From contig ML662442.1 of the NCBI GenBank assembly GCA_007570785.1, positions 30,825,681 to 30,889,680 on the forward strand: DNA of 64,000 bases. Direction: 5' to 3'. The notes beneath the pieces are model-generated. The model had not been told where the DNA came from. It ran no database searches and was given only the letters and a program-made list of their open reading frames with translations. The DNA is from Antilocapra americana (lineage: Eukaryota; Chordata; Mammalia; Artiodactyla; Antilocapridae). Below are positions 1-11,800 of the stretch, piece after piece. The position numbers were made by a program, and so were the translations under genes. Each line of letters starts with the position of its first letter. The stretch's first letter is position 1.

Positions 1-29
1 TTACTTTTGCAATCAGAAAAAGGTGTATT

Positions 30-204
30 TTTTTTCAACTTTATTGGGGTATAGTTGACAAATAAAATTGTAAAATATTTAAAGTGTACATCATGATGAT
101 TTGATATGTTTTTACATTGTAAAAGAATTGTTTCCATCTAATAAAACACAGCCATCATCTCGTACACACACACACGTACATATACATTCTTGTGGTGGGA
201 ACAT
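30..204 (+). repeat. L1M 3' UTR fragment, 5' portion
   Basis: AT-rich text beginning ttggggtatagttgacaaat and leading to catgatgatttgatatg is the typical 3' untranslated sequence of old mammalian L1 (L1MA/L1MB). It is interrupted by two SINEs and resumes at 560. Confidence 0.75.
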
Positions 205-210
205 TTAAGT

Positions 211-334
211 GGAGGAAATGGCAACCCACTCCAGTATTCTAGCCTGGAGAATCCCATGGACAGAGGAGCGCAGGACTCCTGCCAAGGGGTCACAAGAGTT
301 GGACACAACTTAGCGACTAAACCACCACCACCAC
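211..334 (+). repeat. Bov-tA SINE, 5' truncated
   Basis: Contains the diagnostic ggcaacccactccagtattc, atcccatggacagaggagc and gacacaacttagcgacta segments and ends in a CCA-rich tail. It lacks the tRNA-like head. Confidence 0.9.
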
Positions 335-551
335 TCTTGCTGCTGCTGCTAAGTCACTCAGTCATACCCGACTCTTTGCAATCCCATGGACTGTAGCCTG
401 CCAGGCTCCTCTGCCCATGGGATTTCCCAGGCAAGAATACTGGAGTGGGGTGCCACTTCCTTCTTCTGGGGATCTTCCCAACGCAGGGATTGAACCCCTA
501 TCTCCTGTAGTGGCAGGCAGATTCTTCACCACTGAGCCACTAGGGAAGTCC
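335..551 (-). repeat. Bov-A/Bov-tA SINE
   Basis: Reverse-orientation copy: gtcactcagtcatacccgac through ccactagggaagtccc. It directly abuts the plus-strand copy, giving an inverted SINE pair. Confidence 0.92.
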
Positions 552-559
552 CTCTACTC

Positions 560-742
560 TCTTAGCAAATGTCATTATACAGTGTGGTGTTACCAGCTAC
601 AGTCACCATGTTACACGTTAGATCCTCAGACCTTTTTCATCTTTATAGCTGAGAGTCTATATTCCCTCTTATTAGCCTTTCCCTATTTCCCCTAACCCCA
701 GCCCCTGGCAACTATTTTCTGTTTCTATGAGTTTGACTAAAA
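560..742 (+). repeat. L1M 3' UTR fragment, continuation
   Basis: Continues the element above (gttaccagctacagtcacc through ctgtttctatgagtttgac), showing that the two SINEs at 211-551 inserted into an older L1. Confidence 0.75.
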
Positions 743-834
743 TAGGTACATTTACAATTAGGATCCCACTTCCTTAAGAGTCATTTTTCAAGAAACTTTC
801 CAGAAACATGTCATGGCATATGGTATGGCTGAAG

Positions 835-945
835 GGATTTAGGGTGTGGTGACCTGGGCTCTGTCACTACCTAACTAGCTGTGTGACCCCGAATATTGCA
901 TATAATCCCCTTTAAATTCAGTTTCCTCTTCTGTAGTTCCTTCCA
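835..945 (+). repeat. MIR SINE fragment
   Basis: Shows the MIR core: cctgggctctgtcactac, ctagctgtgtgacc and cagtttcctcttctgta. Confidence 0.7.
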
Positions 946-2181
946 GCATCAATATATCAATAGGCTATGAAAGACAAATATACATCTAAAAAACATGCAA
1001 AAGGAAACTCAAAACATTACATGAACATTGACAGCTTTGAAGATGAATGCCATAAGCCCTTGTTTCTATATATACTATATTATAATAAAGTTTGTTTGGC
1101 TTGCTCAAGAAGAATGTACCAGCCCAAACAGATTCCAAAATAGCAGTTGCTTTTATTTCATTTCCTCTCAATTTTTTTCCTCCTGCTGACTTAGCAAGTT
1201 AGATGTGTGACAACACCTAATTATCAAAAGTACCCAAGTACATGGTTTATAATTCTTCCCCATTGACCTAATGGAATTCAGCATTGCAGCAATAATCAAG
1301 GAATTAAGAAACAGAAATAACGGAAATCCTATTACAAGCTTACAGTTCCTTATCCTAGCCCTTAGAGCCAGATATATTTCAGAATTCAGAATTTGAAGGA
1401 TTTTGGAAAAGTAAAACAGTGCTAACAGTGTATATGATGTAAAACCCTACTGAGGTCTGCAAATATTAATCAGAACTTCAATATCTCTACCAAATACATG
1501 GATAGTTTTATTGGGCAAAAAGGATAAAGATAAAACAGCCTCATGTTTAATTTAGTCCAGTTTTGCTGTCAGATGAATCTATGGTCACATTAATCAGGTG
1601 CTGCCACCAAATGAATTACAAAATTTGGCTTTTCCAATTTTCTACATTTCATGATAGTTGAAGGATTAGGGCTCTGTACTAGTCATCAAACCTCATCTTT
1701 AACTAAACACTACAAATCGGCTGGGCCACAGCTTAGATGATCTGGCACCATAAAATCACACTGTGGGGCTGAGTATATTCCTTTCTCTTAGAGGATACGA
1801 AATGACTACTGATGCCTGAAGGCCTTGGCACCACTGGAGCTATACATGGATGGCTGGAAAGAAAATGCTGGTGAATGTCCACAATGGATGAACAGCAACT
1901 TTATGGGCAATATTTAATTATTGGTCATTTTTGTTTTTGTCTTTTCTGAACTAGACTTCGTATTAGTAGACAGTAGGGTTGATTCTGCGTATAAAAGAAT
2001 TTCATTTATTAGCATGTTAGATGGATAGGACCATGGACCCTTGAGCTTGACTTTTGGAGTATACTTATTTATTGTGTATCTATTGATATACAAAATCCAT
2101 AGAGCTGTACCTGGCACTAAGAAAACACTCTAAGGAGTTAAGAGTTGTTGTTAGTGTTTTTGTTGACAATGACTTCTAGAC

Positions 2182-2361
2182 CAGTGGTTTTCAGCTAGAG
2201 GTGATTTCTGCCCACCCAGAAACACTTGGAAATGTCTGGAGATGTTTACCACAACTGGCACACACAGGCCAGGGATGCTGTTAAATACCCACAATGCACA
2301 GAACAGCTCTTCACATGAACAAATCATCCAAAATATCAGTAGTGCCAAGGTTGAGAAATCC
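2182..2361 (+). mobile_element. MER20 DNA transposon (hAT-Charlie, non-autonomous)
   Basis: Runs from cagtggttttcagctagagg through aatgtctggaga, gccagggatgctg and acaatgcacagaacag to gtgccaaggttgagaaatcc, covering most of the roughly 200-base MER20 consensus, with CAGTGGTT/aaccttgg-type ends. Confidence 0.8.
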
Positions 2362-2594
2362 CCTCTAGGCTCTTGTTTTAGAAATGAGAAAATGTACATC
2401 AAAGAGATCGAGTAATTTTTCCAGTTAAAGTAAGACTGGAGTGAAACTTCTCATCTCCTGTTCTCAGCAGGTCTCTTCCTGTAGGAAAGAGAAAATGAAC
2501 CCCCTCCAGAATCATGAAAGTCACTCCCAAATGCTGGCCAGGTAATAAATGCACTGTAGACTCCAGTTTGGCACACTGGTACTAGAGTAGAACT

Positions 2595-2827
2595 CAGGGG
2601 TCAGCAAACCATGACCCAGTGGCCAAATCCAACCTGAACATATTTTTTTAAATAAAGTTTTATTAGAACACAGCCATGCTCATTCGTTCACACATGTACT
2701 GTCTATGACTGCTTTTGCACTACAAAGGCAACAGAAACTGCATGAACAGATAAAAAAAAGACTGCATGGCCTGCAAAAACGAAAATATTTACTACCTGGC
2801 CTATGTCAGAAAGTTTGCTGATCTCTG
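2595..2827. mobile_element. Non-autonomous hAT-type DNA transposon with inverted ends
   Basis: Ends are caggggtcagcaaac (2595-2609) and gtttgctgatctctg (2813-2827), inverted repeats matching at 13 of 15 bases. The interior (ttttattagaacacagccat, tggcctatgtcagaaagttt) is a common mammalian element. I do not assign the subfamily. Confidence 0.75.
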
Positions 2828-4367
2828 CTGTATAAGAAACCATTTCAAATATTCCTGATTCATTACAACATAGATGATTTTTAAATTAAATACAAATAAA
2901 GGTACTTTATCTGGCTTAATGTCAAGGAAAACAAAACATTCAGCAACAAATGACTGCAGCACAACTGGAACACTATTTACCTGTATTCTGTCTTCAAATA
3001 ATGGTTACCTCGTTCCAAACATGTTATTAAATCTGTCATAAATAAAGACAACTGCAATTAGCAGAGTGAATAGAAGTTAGGACACTTAATGCTCTAAAGA
3101 TTTCTTTTAAAATGAAACAGTTCCTGAAAAGTATTTATTTATTCTCTAGCTATCTGAACTTTTCTGTTTAAAAATAAATAAAAAATGGATACACTATCCC
3201 CAGGATTTCATTAGTTCCCTTCATCTTTCTTTTCTACCATCAATGATGGTTCTTCACCATTTACCCAGTGGATGGTAACAGAATCTTTTTCCAACCAAAA
3301 AACAATGTTGGTTCGTTACTATTAACAAGATCATGTAACTTCTACTGGCAAGTAGAAAACAATTTCAAGAGCCCATGTGGTTTACAGAGAAGGTTCAGGA
3401 ACATTTTAATTTGACAGTTTATCTAGTGGCATCCCAGCGACCACATGGCCAGGTATTCAGCCGGAACACAAAGTGCCTGTCAGCGTTGATCAATGAGGCC
3501 CGAAGACTTAAAGGAAAGGTGCTCTCTGGAGCAACTTATAGAACTGAACTTATACTAAAAATGGAAACTCGAAGATGCTGTGGATTTGGGTGCTTTTAGA
3601 TGTACCTAGTAGTTTCCAAAATATTCCACACTTGCTGTGGGAGTTCTTAATCTTTTCAGTGGTTCTTAGGGAGCAACCTATGCTAATCACTGGCCATGCA
3701 GGGGCCGGCTAAGATTGCTCACATCTGATTGGCTGAACAGGAAATAAATGGAGTACCCTGTTCCCAGAGTTATTTCTGCTTGAGGGAACTGAGCAGAAAC
3801 TCTGGGCACCTCTGAGGCCCTTGAGAGACCCTGGGCTGCACAGAAATGACTCTGGAGTTGGAGACCTGGACAAGAGGCCATGGTTTCCTTCCCCATCCGT
3901 GTTCTTGCTGTTCTTTTCTCCTGCTGATGTGCCAGCTTGATGAATGGGACACTCAGTGACAGGGACTTCATCCTTCTCGCACTGCATGCTCCCAGGCTGG
4001 TGCACGGGTGTGTATGAGGGCTGGGGCAGGGGGTATCACTGGTTAAAAGGCTTGTCTCCTGGACTAAGAAAGGGGTTGGGGGAGAGTCCCGCCAGACCTC
4101 AGGAGGGTCAGGCGCATATCCCTAAAGATACACAATCCAAGGTTTCTTGGAAAATTAAGTCAACCCTCTCCCATATAAGTCAGTGATCAATCTAACATGT
4201 GCTATGCAAGTATTCAGTTCAGACCTAACTAAATACCTACAAAGACACTGTGTTCCTCTCTTCCCTCCCACCTCAATTCTGATTCTGAGGTCACAATTCT
4301 GTTCAGAGATGGTGACTAGCAAGAGGAATTCTAAGACAGATAAAGGTTTACAGATTCATGCTGGTTA

Positions 4368-4538
<171 letters not shown>

Positions 4539-4837
4539 TCATTTCAAAATTTAGACCAGTACAAAGAATTTGCTTATGCATTTTTCTTCCTTAAAGGTCA
4601 AATTTACCAAACAACACACACATAGGATTATCATCTTTACAAACTGAAATTTTGCTTTGTACTGAAACTGAGAGGTAGAGACTGATGGTAAACTTAATTA
4701 TACAGACAAACCAAGGCAGGGACAGTGGCCAACTCTAGATAGGCAACAGGCTGGAACTAGTTAATTTAATTATGAACAACCCAAGACATTGGTTTTTACT
4801 TTTGTGAGAACACTACTAACAAAAATGAAATATATTA

Positions 4838-4980
4838 GGGGACTTCCCTGGCAGTCCAATGGTTAAGACTCTCTTTCCAATGCAAGGGGCATGAATTCAA
4901 TCCATTGTGAGGGAACTAAGATCACCCATACTGTGCAGTATGGCCAAAATTAAATAAATAGTTTAATAAAATAAAATATA
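4838..4980 (+). repeat. CHR-type tRNA-derived SINE
   Basis: ggggacttccctggcagtcc with B-box-like text, gggaactaagatc, and an A-rich aataaa tail. Typical short cetartiodactyl CHR SINE. Confidence 0.85.
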
Positions 4981-4982
4981 CT

Positions 4983-5201
4983 GGGGCTTCCCATGTGGTG
5001 CCAGTGGTTAAAAAAGAAATCCACCGCCAACTCAGGAGACGGAAGAGATGCAGGTTTGATCCCTGGGTTGGGAAGATTCCATGGAGAAGTAAATGGCAAC
5101 ACACTCCAGTATTCTTGCCTGGAAAACTCCATCGACAGAGGAGCTTGGCAACTACAGTCCATGGGGTCGCAAAGAGTCAAACAAGACTGAGCATGAGTGG
5201 A
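4983..5201 (+). repeat. Bov-tA SINE
   Basis: Near full-length copy with tRNA-like head (ggggcttcccatgtggtgcc, tttgatccctgggttggg) and Bov-A body (actccagtattcttgcctgg, catggggtcgcaaagagtca), followed by a CA-rich tail. Confidence 0.93.
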
Positions 5202-5296
5202 CACACACACACAAATACGTTAGACAGTAAAGAAAATGTTATTACAAAAGTGATATTCTAGGAACTTCCTAAATTTGCTTAAAAGAAAAAAAAAAA

Positions 5297-5509
5297 GTGA
5301 AAGTGTTAGTTGCTCAGTTATGTCCAAATCTTTGCGACCCCATGGACTGTAGCCGCCAGACTCTTCTCTGTCCATGGAATTCTCTAGACAACAATATTGG
5401 AGTGGGTTATCATTCCCTTCTCCAGGGGAATCTTCCTGACTCAGAGATTGAACCCAGGTCTCCCACAGTGCAGACAGATTCTTTACCATCTGATCCACCA
5501 GGGAAGCCC
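5297..5509 (-). repeat. Bov-tA SINE
   Basis: Reverse-orientation copy from gtgaaagtgttagttgctca to ccaccagggaagccc. It is flanked by target-site duplications aaatttgctta (about 5271 and 5511), so it is an intact insertion into the duplicated block described in the findings. Confidence 0.93.
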
Positions 5510-5524
5510 AAATTTGCTTAAAGT

Positions 5525-5872
5525 ATGGTCTAAATAATTGTGTCCCAATGAAATTCATACAATGAAATCCTAATTTCTGATATGATAGTATTAGGAGGCC
5601 TTGGGGAGGTGCTTAGTATAACAAGGGCAAAGCCCTCATGAATGGGATTAGAGCCTATAAAGAAGGCCCCAGTGAGTTGGCCTGACCCTTCCAGCAGGTG
5701 AAGACAACAAGATGGCTATGAACCAGGAGCTGGGTTCTCACCAGCCACTACACTATACCCACTAGCACTGTGATCTTGAACTTCCCAGCCTCCAGACTGT
5801 AAGAAATGAATGTCTGTTGTGCATAAGCTATCTGGTCTGATATTTTGTCATAGCAGCCTGGGGAGACTAAGA
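5525..5872 (+). mobile_element. Solo MST-type LTR (ERVL-MaLR)
   Basis: Old LTR-retroelement remnant. Diagnostic text includes gatagtattaggaggccttg, ctcatgaatgggattagagc, ttctcaccagcc, cttcccagcctccagactgt and catagcagcctggggagac. No internal retroviral region adjoins it, so it is a solo LTR. Its flanks are unusual: about 60-base direct repeats. Confidence 0.85.
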
Positions 5873-5922
5873 GAGATAGCAAAGAAAATGTTACCACAAA
5901 AATATATTCTAGGAGCCTCCTA

Positions 5923-6126
5923 GGGCTTCCCTGGTGGCTCAGCTGGTAAAGAATCCTGTAATGCAGAAGACCTGGATTCTATCTCTGGGTTGGGAAGATC
6001 CTTTAGAGGAGGGCATGGCAACCCACTCCAGTATTCTTGCCTGGGGAATCCCCATGGACAGAGACGCCTGGCAGGCTACAGTCCATGGGGTTGCAAAGAG
6101 TCAGACACAAGTGAGCGACTAAGCAT
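5923..6126 (+). repeat. Bov-tA SINE
   Basis: Full head and body (ggcttccctggtggctcagc to gacacaagtgagcgacta), flanked by aggagcctccta (5911-5922) and aggggcctccta (6127-6138), a target-site duplication. Confidence 0.95.
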
Positions 6127-6187
6127 AGGGGCCTCCTAAATTTGTTCAAAGAAACTCACAAATTCCCTATTTCCAAGAAGGTTCCAC

Positions 6188-6354
6188 CACTGTATAGCAC
6201 AGGGAACTATATTCAATATTTTCTATAACTATAAGGGAAAAGTATCTGAATAAAAAATATGTGTGTGCATAACTAAATCACTTCGCTGTACACTTGAAAC
6301 ACAACATTGTAAATCAACTATACTTCAATTTTTTAAAAAAATGTACATAAAGAA
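6188..6354 (+). repeat. Ruminant L1 3' end, short insertion
   Basis: tgtatagcacagggaactat through cttcgctgtacacttgaaac and aaatcaactatacttcaatt is the 3' terminus of ruminant L1. Flanks aagaaggttccac (6175) and aagaaagttccac (6355) form a target-site duplication. Confidence 0.85.
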
Positions 6355-7974
6355 AAGAAAGTTCCACAATTAATGGTAAAAATCTATATTCATGCAGTTA
6401 ATTCATTTCTCTTTCTCTTCTCTGCTACTCTTAACAGTAGCTTCTGATTAACGTATATAATTTACTTTGGTTTGTAAAATGAAGTTTATAAGAAAGCAGA
6501 GTAATTTCTAAAGGCTTTTGAAATACCACAGTATATATTATACAATTAAGAGTATAACATAGTTTCTAGACTTTGTTGCCTGAAAAGCAATAAGGAGTTC
6601 TATGAACTTTTAAGGTACAAAATTAGATTTGGAGCTTAAAAAACAAAACGCCTTCCTAAGGCTACTCAAGTAGAAGTTTAGTTTGTAAATTGTCATCTTG
6701 AAAGTCAAGTGTTTAAGACATGATAAATTCTCTGAAAACAGGGATTAGCAAACAAATTTTGAAGGGGGGTACTCTACATCAACTTCTGAAATAGAACAGC
6801 ATAGAAAGGGCTAATTGCAACAACAATGATTACATCAGGTTAAGGGAAGAACACTCCAAGTCAGCATAAGTATAACTGGTCACACCAGCCAAAGCCAATA
6901 AGGGGACCAAACGGCTTAAACAGGCAGAAGACTGTGAACCCAACTCAGCCTTCCTCTCCTGATACAAGGGATCGGATTTCTCTTTGTCCGGTCCACGTGT
7001 CATATTCTGAAAATGTGACGAAATGAGAGAGATGCTGTGTGTTTACATGCCACACATCTCGTTGTTCCCTATTATTAAATGATAATGAAATCCAAATAAA
7101 AAAGATTGTTTCTCTCCTTAGAAATACTTGTATATAATTACTTACATGAGTTAATACTCGCAAGTTATTTAGAATGGAACCTAGGGTATAAAGAGTTACT
7201 CATTCATTAAGTAGCTGTTTAATGAATATACAAAAACAAACAAATAATGCCTGTCTTCCTTTTAGACTATATTCTGTGGGGTTAGGGACTTTGCTATCCA
7301 TCACTTTCTCTCAGACAGCTTGTACATGTGGCAGCTTTCCAAATATTATCTGAATCTAAATGAAGTTAAATGTTTTTCTACTTGCAACAGTTGGTTTTTA
7401 AAAACAAAACATGATTATAAAGATACATAAAATATTTAATTCTGTCATTACAGAATATCATGAAGAAGTAGTAAGAAAATCATAGAAGAGAAAGGAAAGA
7501 AAATCATTAGTGTGGTAGCTATATGGATTTTTTGATCTTTAAGAGTGCTCTTAAGCACAGAAGATAGGCAATTAAAACTAAATCCATTTTTGTATAATAA
7601 AGTAGAATGAGAAGCATTTTTTCAAAATTAAAGTGAGTCATTACTGTGCTTGACTTTTGCAACTGGTTCTCAGTTTTAAATACATTTCAAATGCATTTGT
7701 TCTTTGCACAGGCTAAGTGAGATACTGCTTTGCAAACCTAACAACAAAGATGAAATAACTAGTTACTTGATGCTATTAATACGTCAGAATATTTTCCTAA
7801 CCCATATTTACTTTTTCCAAGAAGAAATAACAACATGTATACTTCTCCAAACAGTGATGATGACACCATACCAATCTCTCCTTAAACTTCTATTGCATTC
7901 CAACGAGTTCTAACAAAAACAGTGAGGAAAAGCAAGTCTAAATTGATTATCAGTGGGAACCTGACATTTTTCTA

Positions 7975-8588
7975 GCTGAAATATATTTGACATATAACAC
8001 TAACTTAAGGTAGACAACATGTTAGTTTGATACCTTTATGTATTTTAATATGATGGTCATTGTAGAGATAATTAGCTTGCGTGCTGTTGTATTAGTGGCT
8101 CAGTCGTGTCCGACTCTTTGCGACCCCATGGGGGTCCTCTGTAGCCCGCCAGGGTCCTCTGTCCATGGAATTCTCTAGGCAAGCATACTGGGGTGGGTTG
8201 CCATTTCCTTCTCCAAATCAGCATATCTATCACATTACTTATCATTTCTTCTAAGTGGTGGCAATAATTAAGTAGTAGCCTCTCAGCAAGTTGATGATTA
8301 CAATGAAGTATTGTTGTCTATATTCACTAAACTGTGCATTAAATCCCTAGGGTTTATTACTCACTGCAAGTTTGTACCCTATTTTCCCACCCCCCATCCC
8401 CTGGTAGGTACCATTTTGCTCTCTGTTTTTATGAACTGGTCTTTTTTAGATTCCACATGTAAATGGAGATCATAGACTATTTTTCTTTTTCTATCTGACT
8501 CATCTCACATAGCATACGTGCTCAAGGCCCATCTATGTTGTTGCAAATGACAGGATGTCCTACTTTCTCATGGTTGAATAACTGGAGG
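7975..8588 (+). repeat. L1M 3' UTR fragment, split by a SINE
   Basis: gctgaaatatatttgacata before the SINE at 8083-8215, and ttctatctgactcatctcac, caaatgacaggatgtcc and tcatggttgaataa after it, are old L1 3' UTR text. Confidence 0.75.
8083..8215 (-). repeat. Bov-A SINE, truncated
   Basis: ctcagtcgtgtccgactctt to gccatttccttctcc, lacking the tRNA-like head. A short internal duplication repeats gggtcctctgt. Confidence 0.9.
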
Positions 8589-9254
8589 GTTTTTTTTTTT
8601 TTTTAGATTTTTATGGAACAATTGAAAGGAAAGGCTGCAAAATTATAAAGACTTTACATGTATAGATCAGAGTGCATGCCATCATGCTAACTTGCTGTGC
8701 AATACATATAATTTCCTAAATCAAAACCACACAGTAAAACTCTAATTTGGCTGCATCCCCCCAAAGTCCCAGAAAACATTTCTGGAAGAAGTTCAAAGAA
8801 AGAAAATGTAAACATACACACCCTTTAATCACCCTTACCCCACCAATACCATCCTCCTCACATTCTCATTGATAAGACTGCAAAAACATAACTAAACCTT
8901 AGCAAGGATAGGCTATGCCCTGTCTATACAAATGCCATCATTGAAAGTTATTTGATAGGCTCATCAAGGCACAGCCACCATTCAGCCGGAAGCAGCTCTA
9001 GTCCAGAGCAGGGAACTGCAGCTGGGGACTGACTGGCCGCTCTACTGCCTTTGGCAAAACGTTCAAATTATTGCCTGTCTGAAGATCTGACAGATAAAGA
9101 TCCCTTTTCACAGACTGAAAGTTAATAACTGCATTCCTGGAGTTAAAAGGGAAAAGCGTTGAAAACAGAAAAGTGTGACTGGCCGTGAGAAGGAAAAATA
9201 ATGAATTAGAAACCACAGAAGGATCCTACAAGACTATCCCCAGTTCTCTCTTTC

Positions 9255-9622
9255 AGTTATTTATTTATTTATTTTTTCTCTTTCAGTTATTTTTTAAACT
9301 AATTATTGACTAACTTTTTGGCTGCGTTGGGTCTTTGTTGCTGCAGGTGGGCTCCTTCCAGCTGCAGAGTGGGGGCTACGCTCTGCCTGCGGTGCCCGAG
9401 CGCCTCACTGTGCCGGCTTCTCCCTGGAGAGCACACGCTCTAGGCTCATGGACTTCACGAGCCGTAGCTCGGGGGCCCTTGGGTGTGGGCTTCAGCTGCT
9501 GTGGCACACGGGCTTAGCTGTTTGGCGGCATGTGGCATCTTCCCAAACCAGGGATCGAACCCAGGTCTCCTACATTGGCAAGCAGATTCTTAACAACCAA
9601 GTCACCCCCAGGGAAGTCCTGG
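9255..9622 (-). repeat. Long CHR-type SINE
   Basis: Reverse orientation, from a TTTA-rich start (the A-tail) through tttttggctgcgttgggtct, gagcacacgctctaggctca, ggcatcttcccaaaccaggg and cagggaagtcct. It is much longer and more GC-rich than the short CHR copies. Confidence 0.85.
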
Positions 9623-11429
9623 GTTCTCAGTTTGCAGCCAGACTCCCTTGAGGATGATATCTTTTTTTATGGAAGACTTTTTCCACCCACACCTGCCCAA
9701 AAGATGTATCCACTCTTAGATACTCTCTGTCTCAATGTTTAAAAAGCATCTACAGCTGTATTTGAACAATACACAATGCCGGTGTCACTGGAAACCCATT
9801 AAGAGTTCCGAGGTGACTTCTAGCTTTGGCTATGGTTATATTCTCTTCCCGCGCAACCTTCCTGGATTGGTAAAACTGCCTCAATTCACATTCAAGGCTG
9901 AACCCTAACCCTTTTGAGTGGTTCTTAAGAACTCTGGCAGACCCTAAAGTAAGACTCACAATGTGCGCGGATGTGTGCTTTACACCTGGAAGTGCTGTGT
10001 ATTTCACAGAACTTGGGCTTGCTGTCTAACTCTGACCTCCTCCCTACCTCTAAACTTGTCTGGGAAGCAGGTTCCATCTTTGTAGTCCCAAATTCCCATC
10101 CGACTGGGAGACGGCAGAAAGGCAGTTCATCAAGTAGTAAGAAAATCACGAGAAATAAATCCTTCTACCTTTTGTGGTTTGTACTGAGTCACCCTGTATT
10201 GTGGGAAAAGCCATCAGTGACACCAAATGGCGTAGCACTGTGGCGTTTGGCTCCAGACATGAGCCCAGGAGCTGGCAGACAATGGTCTGACTCCTTGGAC
10301 CAAAGGAATAAGGGCCAGGAACCCTAGGAGCTGCCTGCTTTGAGCACAGTAGGCCAGTTCCTCTCAGCACATCCCCTGTTCCATTAGCAGCTGAGAGGGG
10401 AAACCCTTTATCTTCCCACGTGTGAATAAAAGCAAACTGTCCTACCACGAAGAATGAACTGTCTGCCTGGAGCCCGTCCTCTGGAATCTCTGGCAATCTG
10501 ACAATCCGTGCAGCAATTCGTCCTCACGCTCCATTCTCCATGGCCTGTCTGCCTAAGTCTCTGGATACAAGGCAGTATTTTGTTTAATAACTGTTCCAAG
10601 TCATTTCAGATGGGTCTGTGCTTTTGCTCTTGAAACTGATGGCACTAAATTATTGTTTCATCTGTGAAAAGATGTGTTTAAAAGATGCTATGCATGCTGT
10701 TAAAAGAAACCAAAGAGGCTATCTCTGCCTCTCCAGATCCAGGGGTGAAAACAGAGACCAAATGAAAAACTAACTCACCAGAGAGACTTATCATAAATCA
10801 AAATGAACATCGACCACCAAAAAACTCCTAAAAGCCTCCATTAGCCTTATAAGCACCATCTTACTCACACATTTAATTTTCCATGGCATATAAGAACAGG
10901 CCAATGAGATGAAGTGATGCTCCCTGGGCAAGCCACTGGCAGAGCCAGCCACACGGTGTGCCATTGGCCAGCTGCCACGAAAGCGGTAACTGATGGGGAC
11001 CAGATCTGGGTGTAGAGGCACACTGAGAAAACAATCTCCAGAAATGCTGCAGCTGCGAACGCCATTGGACTTCTGTCCATTTTCCATTTGGTTTTCTTTT
11101 TTTTTTCCCCCATGCAGTCAAATGGCAGTTTGTCCTTGCTAGCTAATTGCAATAGGCCACTGTACAAAATTACAGAATTTTCAGGGCCATTTTCTTTGAA
11201 AAGGAGGGAAATTTGCATAAAAAAGGGATATTCCTGGACTGTGCCATTAAAACCATAGTCACGTAAGAATGTAAGTGGTATCCCTGGAGAGTTTCAGTCT
11301 CTGGTTCCCAGACAAAAATCAGTGACAGATGACAAATGAACCAGGCAGATTCTTAGACAAAGGTGCAGCTTTCCCTGGGGCTATGGGACTTGGGTCAAAA
11401 AGTGCCTTCACTCCAGAACCTACCTAGGT

Positions 11430-11523
11430 GATTACTTTTCGCCCAACAAAAGATGGAATTTGCTGAAATGAATCACGATTACTTTTCGCCCAACAAAAGA
11501 TGGAATTTGCTGAAATGAATCAC
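11430..11523. repeat. Perfect 47-base tandem duplication
   Basis: Two identical head-to-tail units, 11430-11476 and 11477-11523, each starting gattacttttcgcccaac and ending gaaatgaatcac. No mismatch is seen. Confidence 0.98.
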
Positions 11524-11655
11524 GAGGTATCTCTGGGGAAGTGCTTGAGGGAAAGGAGAAGGAAGAGGCCAATATTTTTTCTCCTTGAGGCTTATGGTTA
11601 TGTTAATGAGACATCTAGTATGGAACATTCTGGCTGATACAACTTTTTTAAGAGA

Positions 11656-11800
11656 TATGTTTTATTTGCATTTTTAAAAAATCTTTGGCCGCGCCACGCG
11701 GTGTGTGGGATCTTGGGTCCCCAACCATGGGTGGGACAGCATCCGCTGCAGCAGTGGAAATGCAGAGTCTCAGCCACTGGACTGCCGGGGGAGTCCCTTA
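11656..11800 (-). repeat. CHR-type SINE
   Basis: Reverse orientation: ctttggccgcgccacgcggt, gggatcttgggtccccaacc, cagtggaaatgcagag and actgccgggggagtccct. Confidence 0.85.

Noticed and set aside
190..695. Many short frames with GNPLQYSCLENPMDRG or FSRQEYWSGLPF-like peptides across the window
   Set aside because: These are conceptual translations of Bov-tA/Bov-A SINEs in either orientation.
3375..3599. 74-codon plus-strand frame in intron 3
   Set aside because: No family resemblance, no convincing splice sites, antisense to DCBLD1. Probably chance.
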